Origin: Brevundimonas sp.
Lineage (GTDB): Bacteria > Pseudomonadota > Alphaproteobacteria > Caulobacterales > Caulobacteraceae
Length of the DNA: 36,594 nucleotides
Assembly: GCF_013823285.1 (NCBI RefSeq)
Contig: NZ_PNLV01000015.1
Location: 1 to 36,594, forward strand
Reading direction: 5' to 3'
Shown here: in pieces, positions 1 to 10,457 of the stretch
Layout of the letters: every line of letters begins with the position of its first letter
How positions within the stretch are numbered: the stretch's first letter is position 1
The notes under the pieces: generated by a model
What the model was told of the DNA's origin: nothing
Database searches by the model: none
The model's input: the letters and a program-made list of their open reading frames with translations, nothing else
Program-made: the position numbers and the translations under genes

Positions 1-1665
<1,665 letters not shown>

Positions 1666-1895
1666 GACCGCGCCGGTATCACGCCCCCGATGCAGCGCCA
1701 AGCGCGGCGCGGCGACGCCCCGGGACCAGCGCCGCGGGGCCGCCGAGAATTAAGATGTCGTAATACAGCCCAAGATCGTTTGAGGACGCCGGTCAAACCG
1801 TCTAATCAGCCGGTCTGTCGGTGTCATTTGGGCTCCGGCCTTGCGCGCGCCGCCTCCCCCCTTGCGGCTGTGCGACCAGTTGAAGGAATCATGGC

Positions 1896-3071
1896 GTGGC
1901 GCAGACGACCGCGGCCGAAACCGGCGATCGCCTCAAGACAACCCTGCGCGGCGGAGCGGCCATCCTCGGCGCCTGTGCGCTGCTGGCCCTGGCCGCGTGC
2001 GGCGGACATGGCGGCGACGAGGCGGCCGAGGGCGAAGAGGCCGGCGGCGGCGCCTCGTCCCAGACGGTGACCGTGGCCGTGGCCACGACCCAGGATCTGG
2101 CGCGCACCATCACCGCCTCGGGCACCGTCAACGCGTGGGAAGAGGTGCCGGTGGGCGCCGAGGCCGGCGGCCTGACCGCTACGGCCGTCTATGTGGATGA
2201 AGGCGCCTATGTGCGTCAGGGCCAGGCCCTGGTGCAGCTGAACGACGCCCTGTTGCGGGCCCAGCTGGCCCAGCAGGAGGCGGCGGTGGCGTCAGCCGAG
2301 GCCAATGCCGAGCGCGAGAACGCTGAACTGGGCCGCGCCCGCGAGCTGCGCGAGCGGGGCTTCCTGGCCCAGGCGTCCCTGGACCTGGCCATCTCCGAGC
2401 AGCGCGCAGCCGAGGCCCAGCTGGCCTCGGCCCGGGCGTCCCTGTCCGAGACCCGGACGCGATTGAACCAGAGCACCATTCGCGCGCCGGTGGCGGGTCT
2501 GGTGATCAGCCGCAGCGTCACGCGCGGCCAGATCGTTTCAGCCGGGACCGAGCTGTTCCGCATCGTCCGCGACGGGCGGCTGGAGCTGGACGCCCGGGTG
2601 CCGGAGACCGAGCTGGGCCTGATCCAGGCCGGCCAGACCGCGACGGTGACCTCCGACGGCGTGGGCTCCGCCACCGGCCGCGTCCGCATCGTGACGCCGG
2701 AAGTGGATTCCCAGACCCGTCTGGGCGTCGCGCGCATCGCCCTGACCGGCAACACCGGCCTGCGCCCCGGCATGTTCGCCCGCGCCGCCATCGACGTGGG
2801 CGCCAGCCCGACGGTGACCGTGCCGACGCCGGCCATCCTGTACCGCGAAAACCGCGCCGGGGTTTATGTGGTCGGAGCCGAGAACCGCGTCACCTTCCAG
2901 CCGGTTGAAATCCTCGCCCGGACCGACGAACGCAGCTCTGTGGATGGCTTGCCTGAAGGCGCCCGCGTGGTGGTTCAGGGCGCCGGCTTCCTGGGCGAAG
3001 GGGATCGCGTGAGTCTGGCCCAGCCCGCGCGGGCCCCCGCCCCCGCCCCCGCCGCGCCTGCGGCTGAATAG
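1896..3071 (+). CDS. RND efflux periplasmic adaptor (membrane fusion) lipoprotein
   Basis: Periplasmic adaptor joining an inner-membrane RND pump to an outer-membrane channel. I take the GTG at 1896 as the start because AAGGA (1883-1887) sits about 8 nt upstream; the out-of-frame ATG at 1891 is not used. The N-terminus is a lipoprotein signal with lipobox LAAC (Cys35), followed by an acidic/Gly-rich linker. Next come a split biotinyl-lipoyl domain (halves near residues 75-115 and 185-215, the second with the typical TIRAPVAGLV), an Ala/Glu-rich helical hairpin between them, then beta-barrel and membrane-proximal domains. The tail is Pro/Ala-rich. It lies 9 nt before the pump gene, so the two are surely one operon. 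No TolC-type partner is present. Substrate is unknown. Confidence 0.93.
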   Translation: MAQTTAAETGDRLKTTLRGGAAILGACALLALAACGGHGGDEAAEGEEAGGGASSQTVTVAVATTQDLARTITASGTVNAWEEVPVGAEAGGLTATAVYVDEGAYVRQGQALVQLNDALLRAQLAQQEAAVASAEANAERENAELGRARELRERGFLAQASLDLAISEQRAAEAQLASARASLSETRTRLNQSTIRAPVAGLVISRSVTRGQIVSAGTELFRIVRDGRLELDARVPETELGLIQAGQTATVTSDGVGSATGRVRIVTPEVDSQTRLGVARIALTGNTGLRPGMFARAAIDVGASPTVTVPTPAILYRENRAGVYVVGAENRVTFQPVEILARTDERSSVDGLPEGARVVVQGAGFLGEGDRVSLAQPARAPAPAPAAPAAE

Positions 3072-3080
3072 GGCCGCGCC

Positions 3081-6000
3081 ATGAACCAGATCTCCTCCTG
3101 GTCGATCAAGAACCCGATCCCGATCATTCTGCTGTTCATCATCCTGACGCTGGCGGGATCGATCAGCTTCGCCGGGATGCGGATCAACAACAATCCGGAC
3201 ATCGACTTCCCGCTGGTGGCCGTCAGTGCGGCGCGCCCCGGCGCGGCGCCGGCCGAGATGGAGGTCCAGGTCACGCGCCTGATCGAGGATTCGATCACCT
3301 CCCTGTCCGGCGTGCGGCGCATCTATTCCAATGTGGGCGACGGCTTTTCGTCCACCACCATCGAATTCGAGCTGGGCACAGACACCGAGCGCGCCACCAA
3401 TGACGTGCGCAACGCCATGTCCGGGCTGCGCGCCGACCTGCCGCAGGACATGCAGGAGCCTGCGGTCCAGCGCATCGACATCACCGGTGACGCCCTGATC
3501 ACCTATGTGGTCCGTTCGCCGACCATGAGCCCGGAAGAGCTCAGCTGGTACGTGGACAACACGGTCAGCCGTGAACTGCTGGCCGTGTCCGGCGTGGGCG
3601 AGGTGAACCGTCAGGGCGGGGTGGACCGGGAGATCCGGGTCCAGCTGGATCCCGACCGTCTGGCCTCCTACGGCGTGACAGCGGCCGCAGTCAGCCAGGC
3701 CCTGGGCAGCGTCAACTCCGACCTGCCCGGCGGACGCATCACCGTGGCGGGCTCCGAGCGCGCCATCCGCACCCTCGGCTCGGCCGGCTCGGTCGAGCAG
3801 CTGGGCGAGACCCTGATCCCCCTGTCGGGCGGCGGCGCCGTGCGCCTGCGCGATCTGGGCGCGGTCGAGGACAGCTGGACCGAACCGCGCCGCATGGCCC
3901 GCTTCAACGGCCAGGAGGTGGTGACCTTCAACTTCCTGCGCTCGCGCGACGCCTCCGAGGTCCGGACGGCCGAACGGGTGCGGGAGGCGGTGGCCCGGCT
4001 GGACGAACAGAACGACGACGTCTCGATCGAGCAGATCAGCGCCGATGTCGAATACATTGAGGAAAGCTATCTGGCGTCCATCGAGGCGCTGCTGCTGGGC
4101 GCCGCCCTGGCGGTGGTGGTGGTGTTCGTGTTCCTGCGGGACTGGCGCGCCACTCTGATCGCGGCGACGGCCATGCCCATGTCGATCATCCCGACCATGT
4201 TCATCCTGGACCTGACGGGACAGTCGCTGAACGGGGTCACCCTGCTGGCCCTGTCGCTGACCATCGGCATCCTGGTGGATGACGCCATCGTGGAGATCGA
4301 GAACATCGTTCGACACATGAGGGGCGGCAAGAAGCCTTACGAGGCCGCTATGGAAGCGGCGGACGAGATCGGCCTGGCCGTCGTGGCCACCACCGCCACC
4401 ATCATCGCCGTGTTTGCGCCCACCGGCTTCATGCCCGGCATCGTGGGCCAGTTCTTCAAGGCCTTCGCCATCGCCTCCTGCGTCTCTGTAGGCTTCTCGC
4501 TGCTGGTGGCGCGGACGCTGACGCCGCTGATGGCCGCCTACATGCTGAAGCGCGACGCCGACCATGTGGACAAGGATCCGTTCTGGATGCGTCGTTACAT
4601 CCTTGCCCTGGCCTGGGTGCTGGGCAACCGCTGGAAGGCGTTCGGAATGGGTACGGGGCTGTTCATCGGTTCCCTGTTCCTGATTCCCATGCTGCCATTC
4701 GAGTTCCAGCCGTCGGGCGACCGCTCGCGCGCCTCGTTCTCGGCCGAACTGCCGCCCGGGTCGACGCTGCTTCAGACCGACGCCATCGTCCAGCGCATGA
4801 CCCGCGACCTGCGCGAACGTCCGGAGGTCCTCTCGGTCTATGCCTCCATCGGCGGTTCGGAGCCCCGCCAGGCGTACATTTACGCCGACCTCGTCCAGCC
4901 TGGCCGCCGATCCATGACGCAGCAGGAATTCGCCCGCGAAATGGTGGATGGCTGGGATGCCATCCCCGGCGCCCGCATCGGCGCAGGCATCGCCCAGCAG
5001 GGTGGCGGACCCAGCGACGGCACCAGCTACACCTTCTCGATTCTCAGCGACGACGGCGAGGCCCTTCAGGCCGCCGCCCGCCAGATCGAGGCGGACATGC
5101 GAGGGGTGCCGGGTCTGGCCAATGTGGTGAACACCGCCGCCATCGCCCGGCCCGAGATCCTCGTCACGCCGCGCGGTGACCAGGCCGCCATGATGGGGGT
5201 GTCCACCGGCGCCATTTCCCAGACCATCAGGGTGGCGACCCTGGGGGACGTGGAGCAGAACCTGCCCAAGTACAATCTCGGCGATCGCCAGATCCCCATC
5301 CGCCTGCTTCTGACCGAAGACGCGCGTGGAGATCTCTCGGTGCTGGAGACGCTGCAGGTGCCCACCAGCACCGGGGCCAGCGTGCCCCTGTCGTCGGTGG
5401 CCGACATCCGCTTCGGCGCCGGGCCGTCGCAGATCACACGCCAGGATCGCGCCCGGGTGGCCACCATCACCGCCGAACTGGACGGGATCCGAACGGGCGA
5501 GGCCGCCCAGCGGGTGCAGCAGCTGGACTCGGTGCAGAATCTGCCGGCGGGGGTGCGCCAGACACCTGCAGGCGACGCCGAATTCATCCAGGAAATGCTG
5601 ACCGGCTTCACCATCGCCTTCGCGACGGGCCTGCTGCTCATGTATGCGGTGCTGGTGTTGCTCTTCAAGAGCTTCGCGTATCCGATCACCATCATGACGG
5701 CCCTGCCGCTGGCCATCGCGGGCGCGTTTGCGGCCCTGCTCCTCGCCGGGTCCAGCTTCTCGATCTCTTCGCTGATCGGCATCCTGATGCTGATGGGCAT
5801 CGCGGCCAAGAACTCGATCCTGCTGGTTGACTACATCATCATCGCCGAACAGGAGGGCATGAGCCGCTATGACGCCATCATGGATTCGGCGCACAAGCGG
5901 GCCCGCCCGATCATCATGACCACCTTCGCCATGGGCGCCGGCATGCTGCCGGTGGCCGCTGGCTGGGGCGCCGACGTGGAGTTCCGCTCGCCCATGGCCA

Positions 6001-6167
6001 TCGCGGTGGTCGGCGGGCTGATCTCGTCCACCTTCCTGTCACTGCTGTATATCCCGGCGATCTTCACCATCGTGGACGACTTCGCGCGCTTCATCCGTCG
6101 TCTGCTGGGCAGGAAGCGGGAGGACGAGGTTCCGCGAGGGCAGCAGCAGCCTCTGCCGGCGGAGTGA
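3081..6167 (+). CDS. RND family efflux pump, inner-membrane permease
   Basis: Proton-driven RND transporter of 1028 aa, the normal size for the AcrB/MexF family. Residues from about 10 form TM1 (IPIILLFIILTLAGSISFAG). Two large periplasmic loops follow TM1 and TM7. TM4 carries the proton-relay acidic pair in GILVDDAIVEIENIV. The repeat half includes LIGILMLMGIAAKNSILLVDY, which is the RND TM10-11 region with its conserved lysine. The C-terminal tail is short and charged (GRKREDEVPRG). It belongs to the HAE1-like group, but substrate class (drug, solvent, bile acid or other) cannot be read from sequence. It is transcribed with the adaptor just upstream. The outer-membrane partner must be elsewhere. 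Confidence 0.95.
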   Translation: MNQISSWSIKNPIPIILLFIILTLAGSISFAGMRINNNPDIDFPLVAVSAARPGAAPAEMEVQVTRLIEDSITSLSGVRRIYSNVGDGFSSTTIEFELGTDTERATNDVRNAMSGLRADLPQDMQEPAVQRIDITGDALITYVVRSPTMSPEELSWYVDNTVSRELLAVSGVGEVNRQGGVDREIRVQLDPDRLASYGVTAAAVSQALGSVNSDLPGGRITVAGSERAIRTLGSAGSVEQLGETLIPLSGGGAVRLRDLGAVEDSWTEPRRMARFNGQEVVTFNFLRSRDASEVRTAERVREAVARLDEQNDDVSIEQISADVEYIEESYLASIEALLLGAALAVVVVFVFLRDWRATLIAATAMPMSIIPTMFILDLTGQSLNGVTLLALSLTIGILVDDAIVEIENIVRHMRGGKKPYEAAMEAADEIGLAVVATTATIIAVFAPTGFMPGIVGQFFKAFAIASCVSVGFSLLVARTLTPLMAAYMLKRDADHVDKDPFWMRRYILALAWVLGNRWKAFGMGTGLFIGSLFLIPMLPFEFQPSGDRSRASFSAELPPGSTLLQTDAIVQRMTRDLRERPEVLSVYASIGGSEPRQAYIYADLVQPGRRSMTQQEFAREMVDGWDAIPGARIGAGIAQQGGGPSDGTSYTFSILSDDGEALQAAARQIEADMRGVPGLANVVNTAAIARPEILVTPRGDQAAMMGVSTGAISQTIRVATLGDVEQNLPKYNLGDRQIPIRLLLTEDARGDLSVLETLQVPTSTGASVPLSSVADIRFGAGPSQITRQDRARVATITAELDGIRTGEAAQRVQQLDSVQNLPAGVRQTPAGDAEFIQEMLTGFTIAFATGLLLMYAVLVLLFKSFAYPITIMTALPLAIAGAFAALLLAGSSFSISSLIGILMLMGIAAKNSILLVDYIIIAEQEGMSRYDAIMDSAHKRARPIIMTTFAMGAGMLPVAAGWGADVEFRSPMAIAVVGGLISSTFLSLLYIPAIFTIVDDFARFIRRLLGRKREDEVPRGQQQPLPAE

Positions 6168-6506
6168 CGCCGCCGCCTGTCTGCTCCTGAGGGGGCGGGC
6201 GGCGACGCGCCGGGGGCGATCCGCATCCGTTGCGCGGGTCTGAATTCCAGGTGGAGACTTGGAAAGGCGGAGCTGCGCCGCCGCCTGATCCCGTATTTCC
6301 CCGGCCCAATGCCTTGCCACGCAAGGAGCGGGCGCGAGAATCATCGCTTTTCCCGCCCCTTCCCTTTCGGCCGCCGTATAATGTCGTCGGCGGCAGCGAG
6401 GAGGGCCGATTTCAGACAATTCAGACAATTCAGACCCTGTTTTTTTCGGCTCCGGAGTCTGAAATCCGGACCCGGTCGGTGAACCTTTCCGCCCGCCTGC
6501 GCGACT
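6168..6506. other. 339-bp non-coding stretch carrying a dispersed repeat
   Basis: No credible gene is seen here. Directly after the RND stop there is a GC-rich inverted repeat (CGCCGCC at 6171-6177, GGCGGCG at 6198-6204) without a T-tract, possibly a weak terminator. Bases 6230-6400 show nothing I can name. Repeat copy A occupies 6408-6466, just upstream of the sigma-factor gene, so the sigma promoter must lie in or beside the repeat. Open frames crossing the stretch arise because the repeat's 9-nt period is a multiple of three. Confidence 0.6.
6408..6466 (+). repeat. Dispersed intergenic repeat, copy A
   Basis: A 59-bp element framed by a perfect 10-bp inverted repeat: GATTTCAGAC at 6408-6417 and GTCTGAAATC at 6457-6466. 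Inside are three successive 9-nt units (TTCAGACAA, TTCAGACAA, TTCAGACCC), a T-run (CTGTTTTTTTCGG), and GAGTC (a GANTC CcrM-type site) at 6455-6459 overlapping the right arm. Two further copies lie on the minus strand at 13041-13160. Copy A is in the same orientation as the gene that follows it. Confidence 0.85.
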
Positions 6507-7073
6507 ATGGTCGTGAAAGCGCAACGGGGGCTGTCCTTGCCGATATCCGAACTTGATCGCGTCCATGACGAACTGCTGGTTGTGCTGGTCCAGGCCGGCG
6601 ACCGCCTGGCTGGCGAGCGCCTGGCCGCCCGCTGGCAGCCGCGTCTGCTGCGCGCCGCCCGTCGCATCCTGCGCAGCGAGGATCGCGCTCGGGACGCGGT
6701 CCAGGACGCCTGGACCTCGATCTTTCGCGGCGTGGCGCGACTGAAGGACCCTGCCGCCTTTCCGGCCTGGGCCTTCGGCATCCTGAACCGCCGCTGCGTC
6801 GACCGCATCCGGGGCGACAGCCGCCGCGCCGAAGAGGCAGTCGACGTGGATCAGGTTCCCGTCCCGCCGCGGGCCGCGACCGAGGGACTGGACCTCGTTC
6901 GCGCCCTGGCCGCCCTGGACCACGATCACCGCACGGCTGCGGTCCTGCACTTCTGCGAGGGGCTGACCCTGACAGAGGTCGCCGCCGCGGTCGGCGTGCC
7001 CGTGGGCACGGCCAAGTCCCGCATCTTCCACGCCCGCCGCCGGCTCAAGGCGGCTCTGACCGGAGACACCTGA
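6507..7073 (+). CDS. ECF-type RNA polymerase sigma factor
   Basis: Sigma-70 family factor of the two-domain ECF type (188 aa from the ATG at 6507). Region 2 covers about residues 45-100 (LRAARRILRSEDRARDAVQD, then WAFGILNRRCVDRIR). Region 4 covers about 130-185, with helix-turn-helix LTLTEVAAAVGVPVGTAKSR. The start is uncertain: ATG 6507 has no clear ribosome-binding site, while the in-frame TTG at 6537 has GGGGG (6526-6530) 6 nt upstream and would give 178 aa. The stop overlaps the next start (TGATG at 7071-7075), so the two proteins are translationally coupled. The downstream small membrane protein takes the position usual for an anti-sigma factor. Regulon unknown. Confidence 0.88.
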   Translation: MVVKAQRGLSLPISELDRVHDELLVVLVQAGDRLAGERLAARWQPRLLRAARRILRSEDRARDAVQDAWTSIFRGVARLKDPAAFPAWAFGILNRRCVDRIRGDSRRAEEAVDVDQVPVPPRAATEGLDLVRALAALDHDHRTAAVLHFCEGLTLTEVAAAVGVPVGTAKSRIFHARRRLKAALTGDT

Positions 7074-7447
7074 TGACCCAGGACACTGACCGCCTGCGCG
7101 CCGCCCTCGAAGCGGATGACGAGGCCTTCCTCAACAGTCTGGAGAAGGAGCGCGGCCTGTTCGCCCAGATCGGCGAGACCTTTCGCGGCCCCATGCGGGC
7201 CATGACCGTGGCCGCCAATGTGGCGGTCCTGATCGCCACGGCGGTGGGGCTGTGGGCCGTCTGGAAGATGTTCGGCGCGGCCTCGACCCGCGAGCTGATC
7301 CTGTGGGCCGGCGCCGCCTGGGCCGCCTGGACAATGCAGATCGGCATCAAGCAATGGATCTGGTCCCGGGTGAACACCCTGTCGATCCTGCGCGAGATAA
7401 AGCGCATGGAGGTGCGCATGGCCGCCCTGGAGGCGCGCCTGCGGTGA
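7073..7447 (+). CDS. DUF6768-like small membrane protein, candidate anti-sigma partner
   Basis: 124 aa. The N-terminal 45 residues are polar and acidic (MTQDTDRLRAALEADDEAFL...), followed by GLFAQIGETFRGPMRAM. Two membrane segments lie at about residues 43-65 and 75-95, and a basic/amphipathic C-terminus contains REIKRMEVRMAALEARLR. From memory this arrangement matches the DUF6768 family, which commonly sits beside ECF sigma genes; that assignment needs a profile search. The start overlaps the sigma stop by one base, implying coupled expression at a fixed ratio. The anti-sigma role is inferred from position only: no ZAS zinc motif or other known anti-sigma signature is visible. Confidence 0.8.
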   Translation: MTQDTDRLRAALEADDEAFLNSLEKERGLFAQIGETFRGPMRAMTVAANVAVLIATAVGLWAVWKMFGAASTRELILWAGAAWAAWTMQIGIKQWIWSRVNTLSILREIKRMEVRMAALEARLR

Positions 7448-7524
7448 GGCGTGAGGCGAGGCTTGAGCGGGGCCGGGCGGAGGGATAGGGCTAGGCACGC
7501 CCTTCCTCCGCGCGCGAGTCGATC

Positions 7525-8688
7525 ATGAGCTACAAGCCCCTGTTCTCCCGCGCCCTGGGCGCCGACCCCAGACGGCTGCATTTCGCGGCGCACAGCCATC
7601 ACCTGTGGCCTGACGCCAGCTTCGACGGCCAGGTGCGGGCCTGGGCCGAGGCCAACCGCCACGCGGACCGCAAGTGGGAACTGATCTTCGACGAGGTGAT
7701 CCCGGAGGCCCAGGGCCATGTGGCGCGCGAACTGAATCTGCCCTCGCCCGACACCGTTGTGTTCGCCCCCAACACCCACGACTTGCTGGTCCGCATCGTC
7801 TCGGCGGTGGAGAAGAACCCGGTCCGCATCCTGTCCACTGACGGGGAGTTCCATTCCTTCCGCCGCCAGGCGGCGCGCTGGGAGGAGGCGGGCGAGGCGG
7901 TCGTGACCCGCGTGCCTATCGCCCCCTTCGACACCTTTCCGGACCGCTTTCTGGAAGCGGCGCGCGCCGGCGGCCACGACCTGATACTGGTCAGCCAGGT
8001 GTTCTTCCGCACCGGCTGGATGATCCAGGTGTTCGACGAGCTGGCGGGCCTGGCCGCCCCCGAAGGGCCATGGGTGGTGGTGGACGGCTACCACGGCTTC
8101 ATGGCCGCCCCCACCGATCTGTCAGCGGTCGCGGACCGGGTGTTCTATGTCACCGGCGGCTACAAATACGCCATGTCCGGCGAGGGCGCGGGCATTCTGC
8201 ATGCGCCCGCCGGCTTCGGGCCGCGGCCGGTGGTGACGGGCTGGTTCGCCGAGTTCGGCGATCTGCAGGGTCCGCCGGGCGGGGTGGGCTACACCACCGA
8301 CGCCGGCCGGTTCTGGGGGGCGACCTTCGACTCCACGCCCCTGTACCGCTTCAACGCCGTGCGCCGGATGCTGGACCATGAGGGTCTGACCACCGGGAAT
8401 GTGGCCGCCCATGCGCGGACGCTGCAGGTCCAGTTCGCCAAGGCTGTCGCCGCCGGGCGGTGCGGTCGCCTGAAGGAGGCCGGGCTGCTCAATCCGGTGC
8501 AGGGCGACGGGCCCCGGGCCCGCTTCCTGGCGTTCCGCCACAAGGACGCCCAGGCGTGGAAAGCGCGGCTGCAGGACGTGAATGTGATCACCGACGTGCG
8601 TGACGACGTGCTGCGCTTCGGCTTCGGCCTGTATCAGGACGAGAACGACGTGGAGCGTCTCATCGAGGTCTGCCGCCGCGTTCTGTGA
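7525..8688 (+). CDS. Fold-type I PLP-dependent enzyme, aminotransferase class V/kynureninase-like
   Basis: 387 aa. The likely Schiff-base lysine is Lys214 in TGGYKYAMSGEGAG, and Asp187 in WVVVDGYHGF would contact the PLP ring nitrogen. Both spacings fit aminotransferase class V/kynureninase enzymes. The N-terminal FAAHSHHLWPD and the FRTGWMI segment resemble kynureninase-like proteins. No tryptophan-degradation genes are adjacent, so I do not call it kynureninase. It stands alone on the plus strand; its stop is 6 bp from the stop of the convergent hypothetical gene. The exact reaction is unknown; a desulfurase-like activity is also possible within this fold. Confidence 0.85.
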   Translation: MSYKPLFSRALGADPRRLHFAAHSHHLWPDASFDGQVRAWAEANRHADRKWELIFDEVIPEAQGHVARELNLPSPDTVVFAPNTHDLLVRIVSAVEKNPVRILSTDGEFHSFRRQAARWEEAGEAVVTRVPIAPFDTFPDRFLEAARAGGHDLILVSQVFFRTGWMIQVFDELAGLAAPEGPWVVVDGYHGFMAAPTDLSAVADRVFYVTGGYKYAMSGEGAGILHAPAGFGPRPVVTGWFAEFGDLQGPPGGVGYTTDAGRFWGATFDSTPLYRFNAVRRMLDHEGLTTGNVAAHARTLQVQFAKAVAAGRCGRLKEAGLLNPVQGDGPRARFLAFRHKDAQAWKARLQDVNVITDVRDDVLRFGFGLYQDENDVERLIEVCRRVL

Positions 8689-8694
8689 CGCGTC

Positions 8695-9585
8695 TCAGAA
8701 GAAGGTGGCGTCTTCCTGCTTCTCGGCGCGGGGGGCTTCACGCGGCGTCGTTGGGCGGGACGGCGCGGGGCGGGGAGTCGTAGCGCCTTCGGCGGGCTCG
8801 TTCCGGGGCGCGGGATCAACAGCAGAATCGGTCGGCGCCTCGGTCGACGGCGGAATGGACGGCAGGTCGCCCAGCTCCGGATAGGGCAGCGGTTCGGGCG
8901 CGAAGTCTTCCTCACGGGGCGTTCCGGGGGCTGATGTCTGGTCCGGCGCGTCCAGGTCGTCGCGGATGAAGGCCCAGGAGCGCGGGTCCGAACAGGCGCA
9001 GGCCTTCAGGTAGCCCTCCCGATCCCGCCACAGGATCAGCGGATAGCCCGCCCCCACCCCCTGGCCCCGCAGCATGCCGTTCAGCCTGCCGATGAAGTCG
9101 CGCCCCGCCTGGACCACGGCGCGGCGCGCCAGATTGCCGTCCGCGCTGGGGATGCCGGCCGCCGTCCAGTTGCGGCTGGGGGTGGCTGTCCAGCGCTCAT
9201 AGAGGGTCCAGTCGCGGCTCAGCCAGATCTCGGCCACCGTAGCCCGTTCGGCGGCGGTGGATTGGGCCAAGCCCTCGCGGTCCGGCCGGGCGAAGACGAT
9301 GATGCGGGGCTCGACCCCCGCCGCGCGCAGCTTGGGGAACTCCTCACGCTCATAGCGCTGGGCCGCGGCGCTGTCGCGCCAGGCCACCATGTAGAGCGGC
9401 TCGCCGCCCCCGCCCGCCGAGATCCATGAGGCTTCGTCCAGCAGGCGCTGGATCTCGGCCTGGTCCCGCTGGATCACCACCGGCTGGAACCGGGCGTAGA
9501 AGTTCCAGTAGGCCCAGTACCCGCCTCCGGCGAGCCCAAGACCGATGATCAGCGCCAGGGCGCTCCAGACCAGAAATCGACGCAT
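8695..9585 (-). CDS. Membrane-anchored protein of unknown function
   Basis: 296 aa from the ATG at 9585. I prefer this start over the TTG seven codons upstream because GAAGGGGGGA lies about 9 nt before the ATG. One N-terminal membrane anchor spans about residues 4-27 (FLVWSALALIIGLGLAGGGY). A soluble region of about 180 residues follows, containing EPLYMVAWRDSAAAQRYE, PRIIVFARPDREGL and a Cys pair in LKACACSDPRSW. The tail (about 210-296) is Pro/Glu-rich and low complexity. The Cys-X-Cys and the mixed alpha/beta feel could suggest a thioredoxin-like fold, but I do not recognise a family. It probably faces the periplasm. Confidence 0.75.
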   Translation of the reverse strand: MRRFLVWSALALIIGLGLAGGGYWAYWNFYARFQPVVIQRDQAEIQRLLDEASWISAGGGGEPLYMVAWRDSAAAQRYEREEFPKLRAAGVEPRIIVFARPDREGLAQSTAAERATVAEIWLSRDWTLYERWTATPSRNWTAAGIPSADGNLARRAVVQAGRDFIGRLNGMLRGQGVGAGYPLILWRDREGYLKACACSDPRSWAFIRDDLDAPDQTSAPGTPREEDFAPEPLPYPELGDLPSIPPSTEAPTDSAVDPAPRNEPAEGATTPRPAPSRPTTPREAPRAEKQEDATFF

Positions 9586-9668
9586 GGGCAGCGGTCCCCC
9601 CTTCAAGGCTTGGCCTTATAGCGCGGGAATGAGCAAAAATCAGGCCGGACCCGCGGTGGGGGAGTTTG

Positions 9669-10457
9669 TCACCGCATGCGCCAGTTGATTGGCATCTGGA
9701 TCAGCGCCTCGCCATATGGTCGATCGTCCACAGTCAGGGGCGTCATGCGAAACTCCTGAGCGAGAGCGGCCGAGGCCGCCCCAAAACCGTGACCCTCAGG
9801 GCTTTCCGACAAGATGATGCAGTCTTCCACCCGGCCGTTCACGGCGACGCGGCACTGCACCAGAGCTTCGCCGTCAATGCCGTTCTCCGCCGCGAAGCTT
9901 GGATAGAGGCGGGCAAAATCTAAGCGCGTTGGTCGGCGTATCCAATCAGGATTGGTGAGCACGGATCCGTCCGGGGGCGGCCAAGCTGTGGATTGCCCGC
10001 AGTCGGAAAGCACCTGAGCCAACACAGCGGGGTTGGACGGCGCGCCGAGCTCGTAGCGATGGCGCGGTCCTTCATCGGGTGTGAGACTGATCACGGCAGA
10101 TCTGCCGTTGACGAAGCTGGAGGAAAGGCGGCCGGGCTGGCGGGCGAACAGGACGGCGCCGTCTTCCGACAGGCGCCAACGTTGCCCGTTGGGTTCAGTG
10201 TCACCCAAGGTCACGTCCACGGCGACATGGGGCTGAGCCACCGGCTGACCGAGGGTCATCACGACGTCGAGGTTCCTGCCACGGGTGCAGCGGGCGATCA
10301 TCTGCACGCCCGAGGGCCATTCAGCTGAGGCAGCGACAACGTTGCGCGGGGCATCCGCTACAGGCGCCCATGTCTGGGCATGAACGGTCCCAGCCACACT
10401 GGACAATGCAGCGGCCGTGAAGACCCACAGGCTTCGTGCAAAAGCCAAGGCCTTCAT
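9669..10457 (-). CDS. Secreted TonB-C-terminal-domain protein
   Basis: 262 aa. The N-terminal signal peptide (MKALAFARSLWVFTAAALSS, cleavage probably after VHA) shows export. The C-terminal 90 residues form a TonB C-terminal-type domain: LYPSFAAENGIDGEALVQCR, then VEDCIILSESPEGHGFG, ending FRMTPLTVDD...INW. There is no membrane-anchoring helix or Pro-rich spacer, so this is not TonB itself; it belongs to the many periplasmic 'energy transducer TonB'-like proteins of unknown role. Cysteines in the middle and C-terminal parts may pair. The start ATG (10457) overlaps the stop of the upstream fumarylacetoacetase-family gene by one base (TGATG), so it is translationally coupled to a cytoplasmic enzyme, which is functionally puzzling. 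Confidence 0.85.
   Translation of the reverse strand: MKALAFARSLWVFTAAALSSVAGTVHAQTWAPVADAPRNVVAASAEWPSGVQMIARCTRGRNLDVVMTLGQPVAQPHVAVDVTLGDTEPNGQRWRLSEDGAVLFARQPGRLSSSFVNGRSAVISLTPDEGPRHRYELGAPSNPAVLAQVLSDCGQSTAWPPPDGSVLTNPDWIRRPTRLDFARLYPSFAAENGIDGEALVQCRVAVNGRVEDCIILSESPEGHGFGAASAALAQEFRMTPLTVDDRPYGEALIQMPINWRMR

Noticed and set aside
2538-5894. 1118-codon minus-strand open frame
   Set aside because: Antisense to the RND adaptor and pump; the composition (RDGQRQGRHDGD-like repeats) has no protein character and the plus strand is clearly RND.
6429-6450. T-run CTGTTTTTTTCGG as a simple terminator
   Set aside because: The T-run is inside the repeat and not behind a GC-rich stem; it recurs in all copies as part of the element.
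7525-8688. Kynureninase (kynU)
   Set aside because: The fold and PLP residues fit the superfamily, but no tryptophan-pathway neighbours are present and substrate residues cannot be judged by eye.
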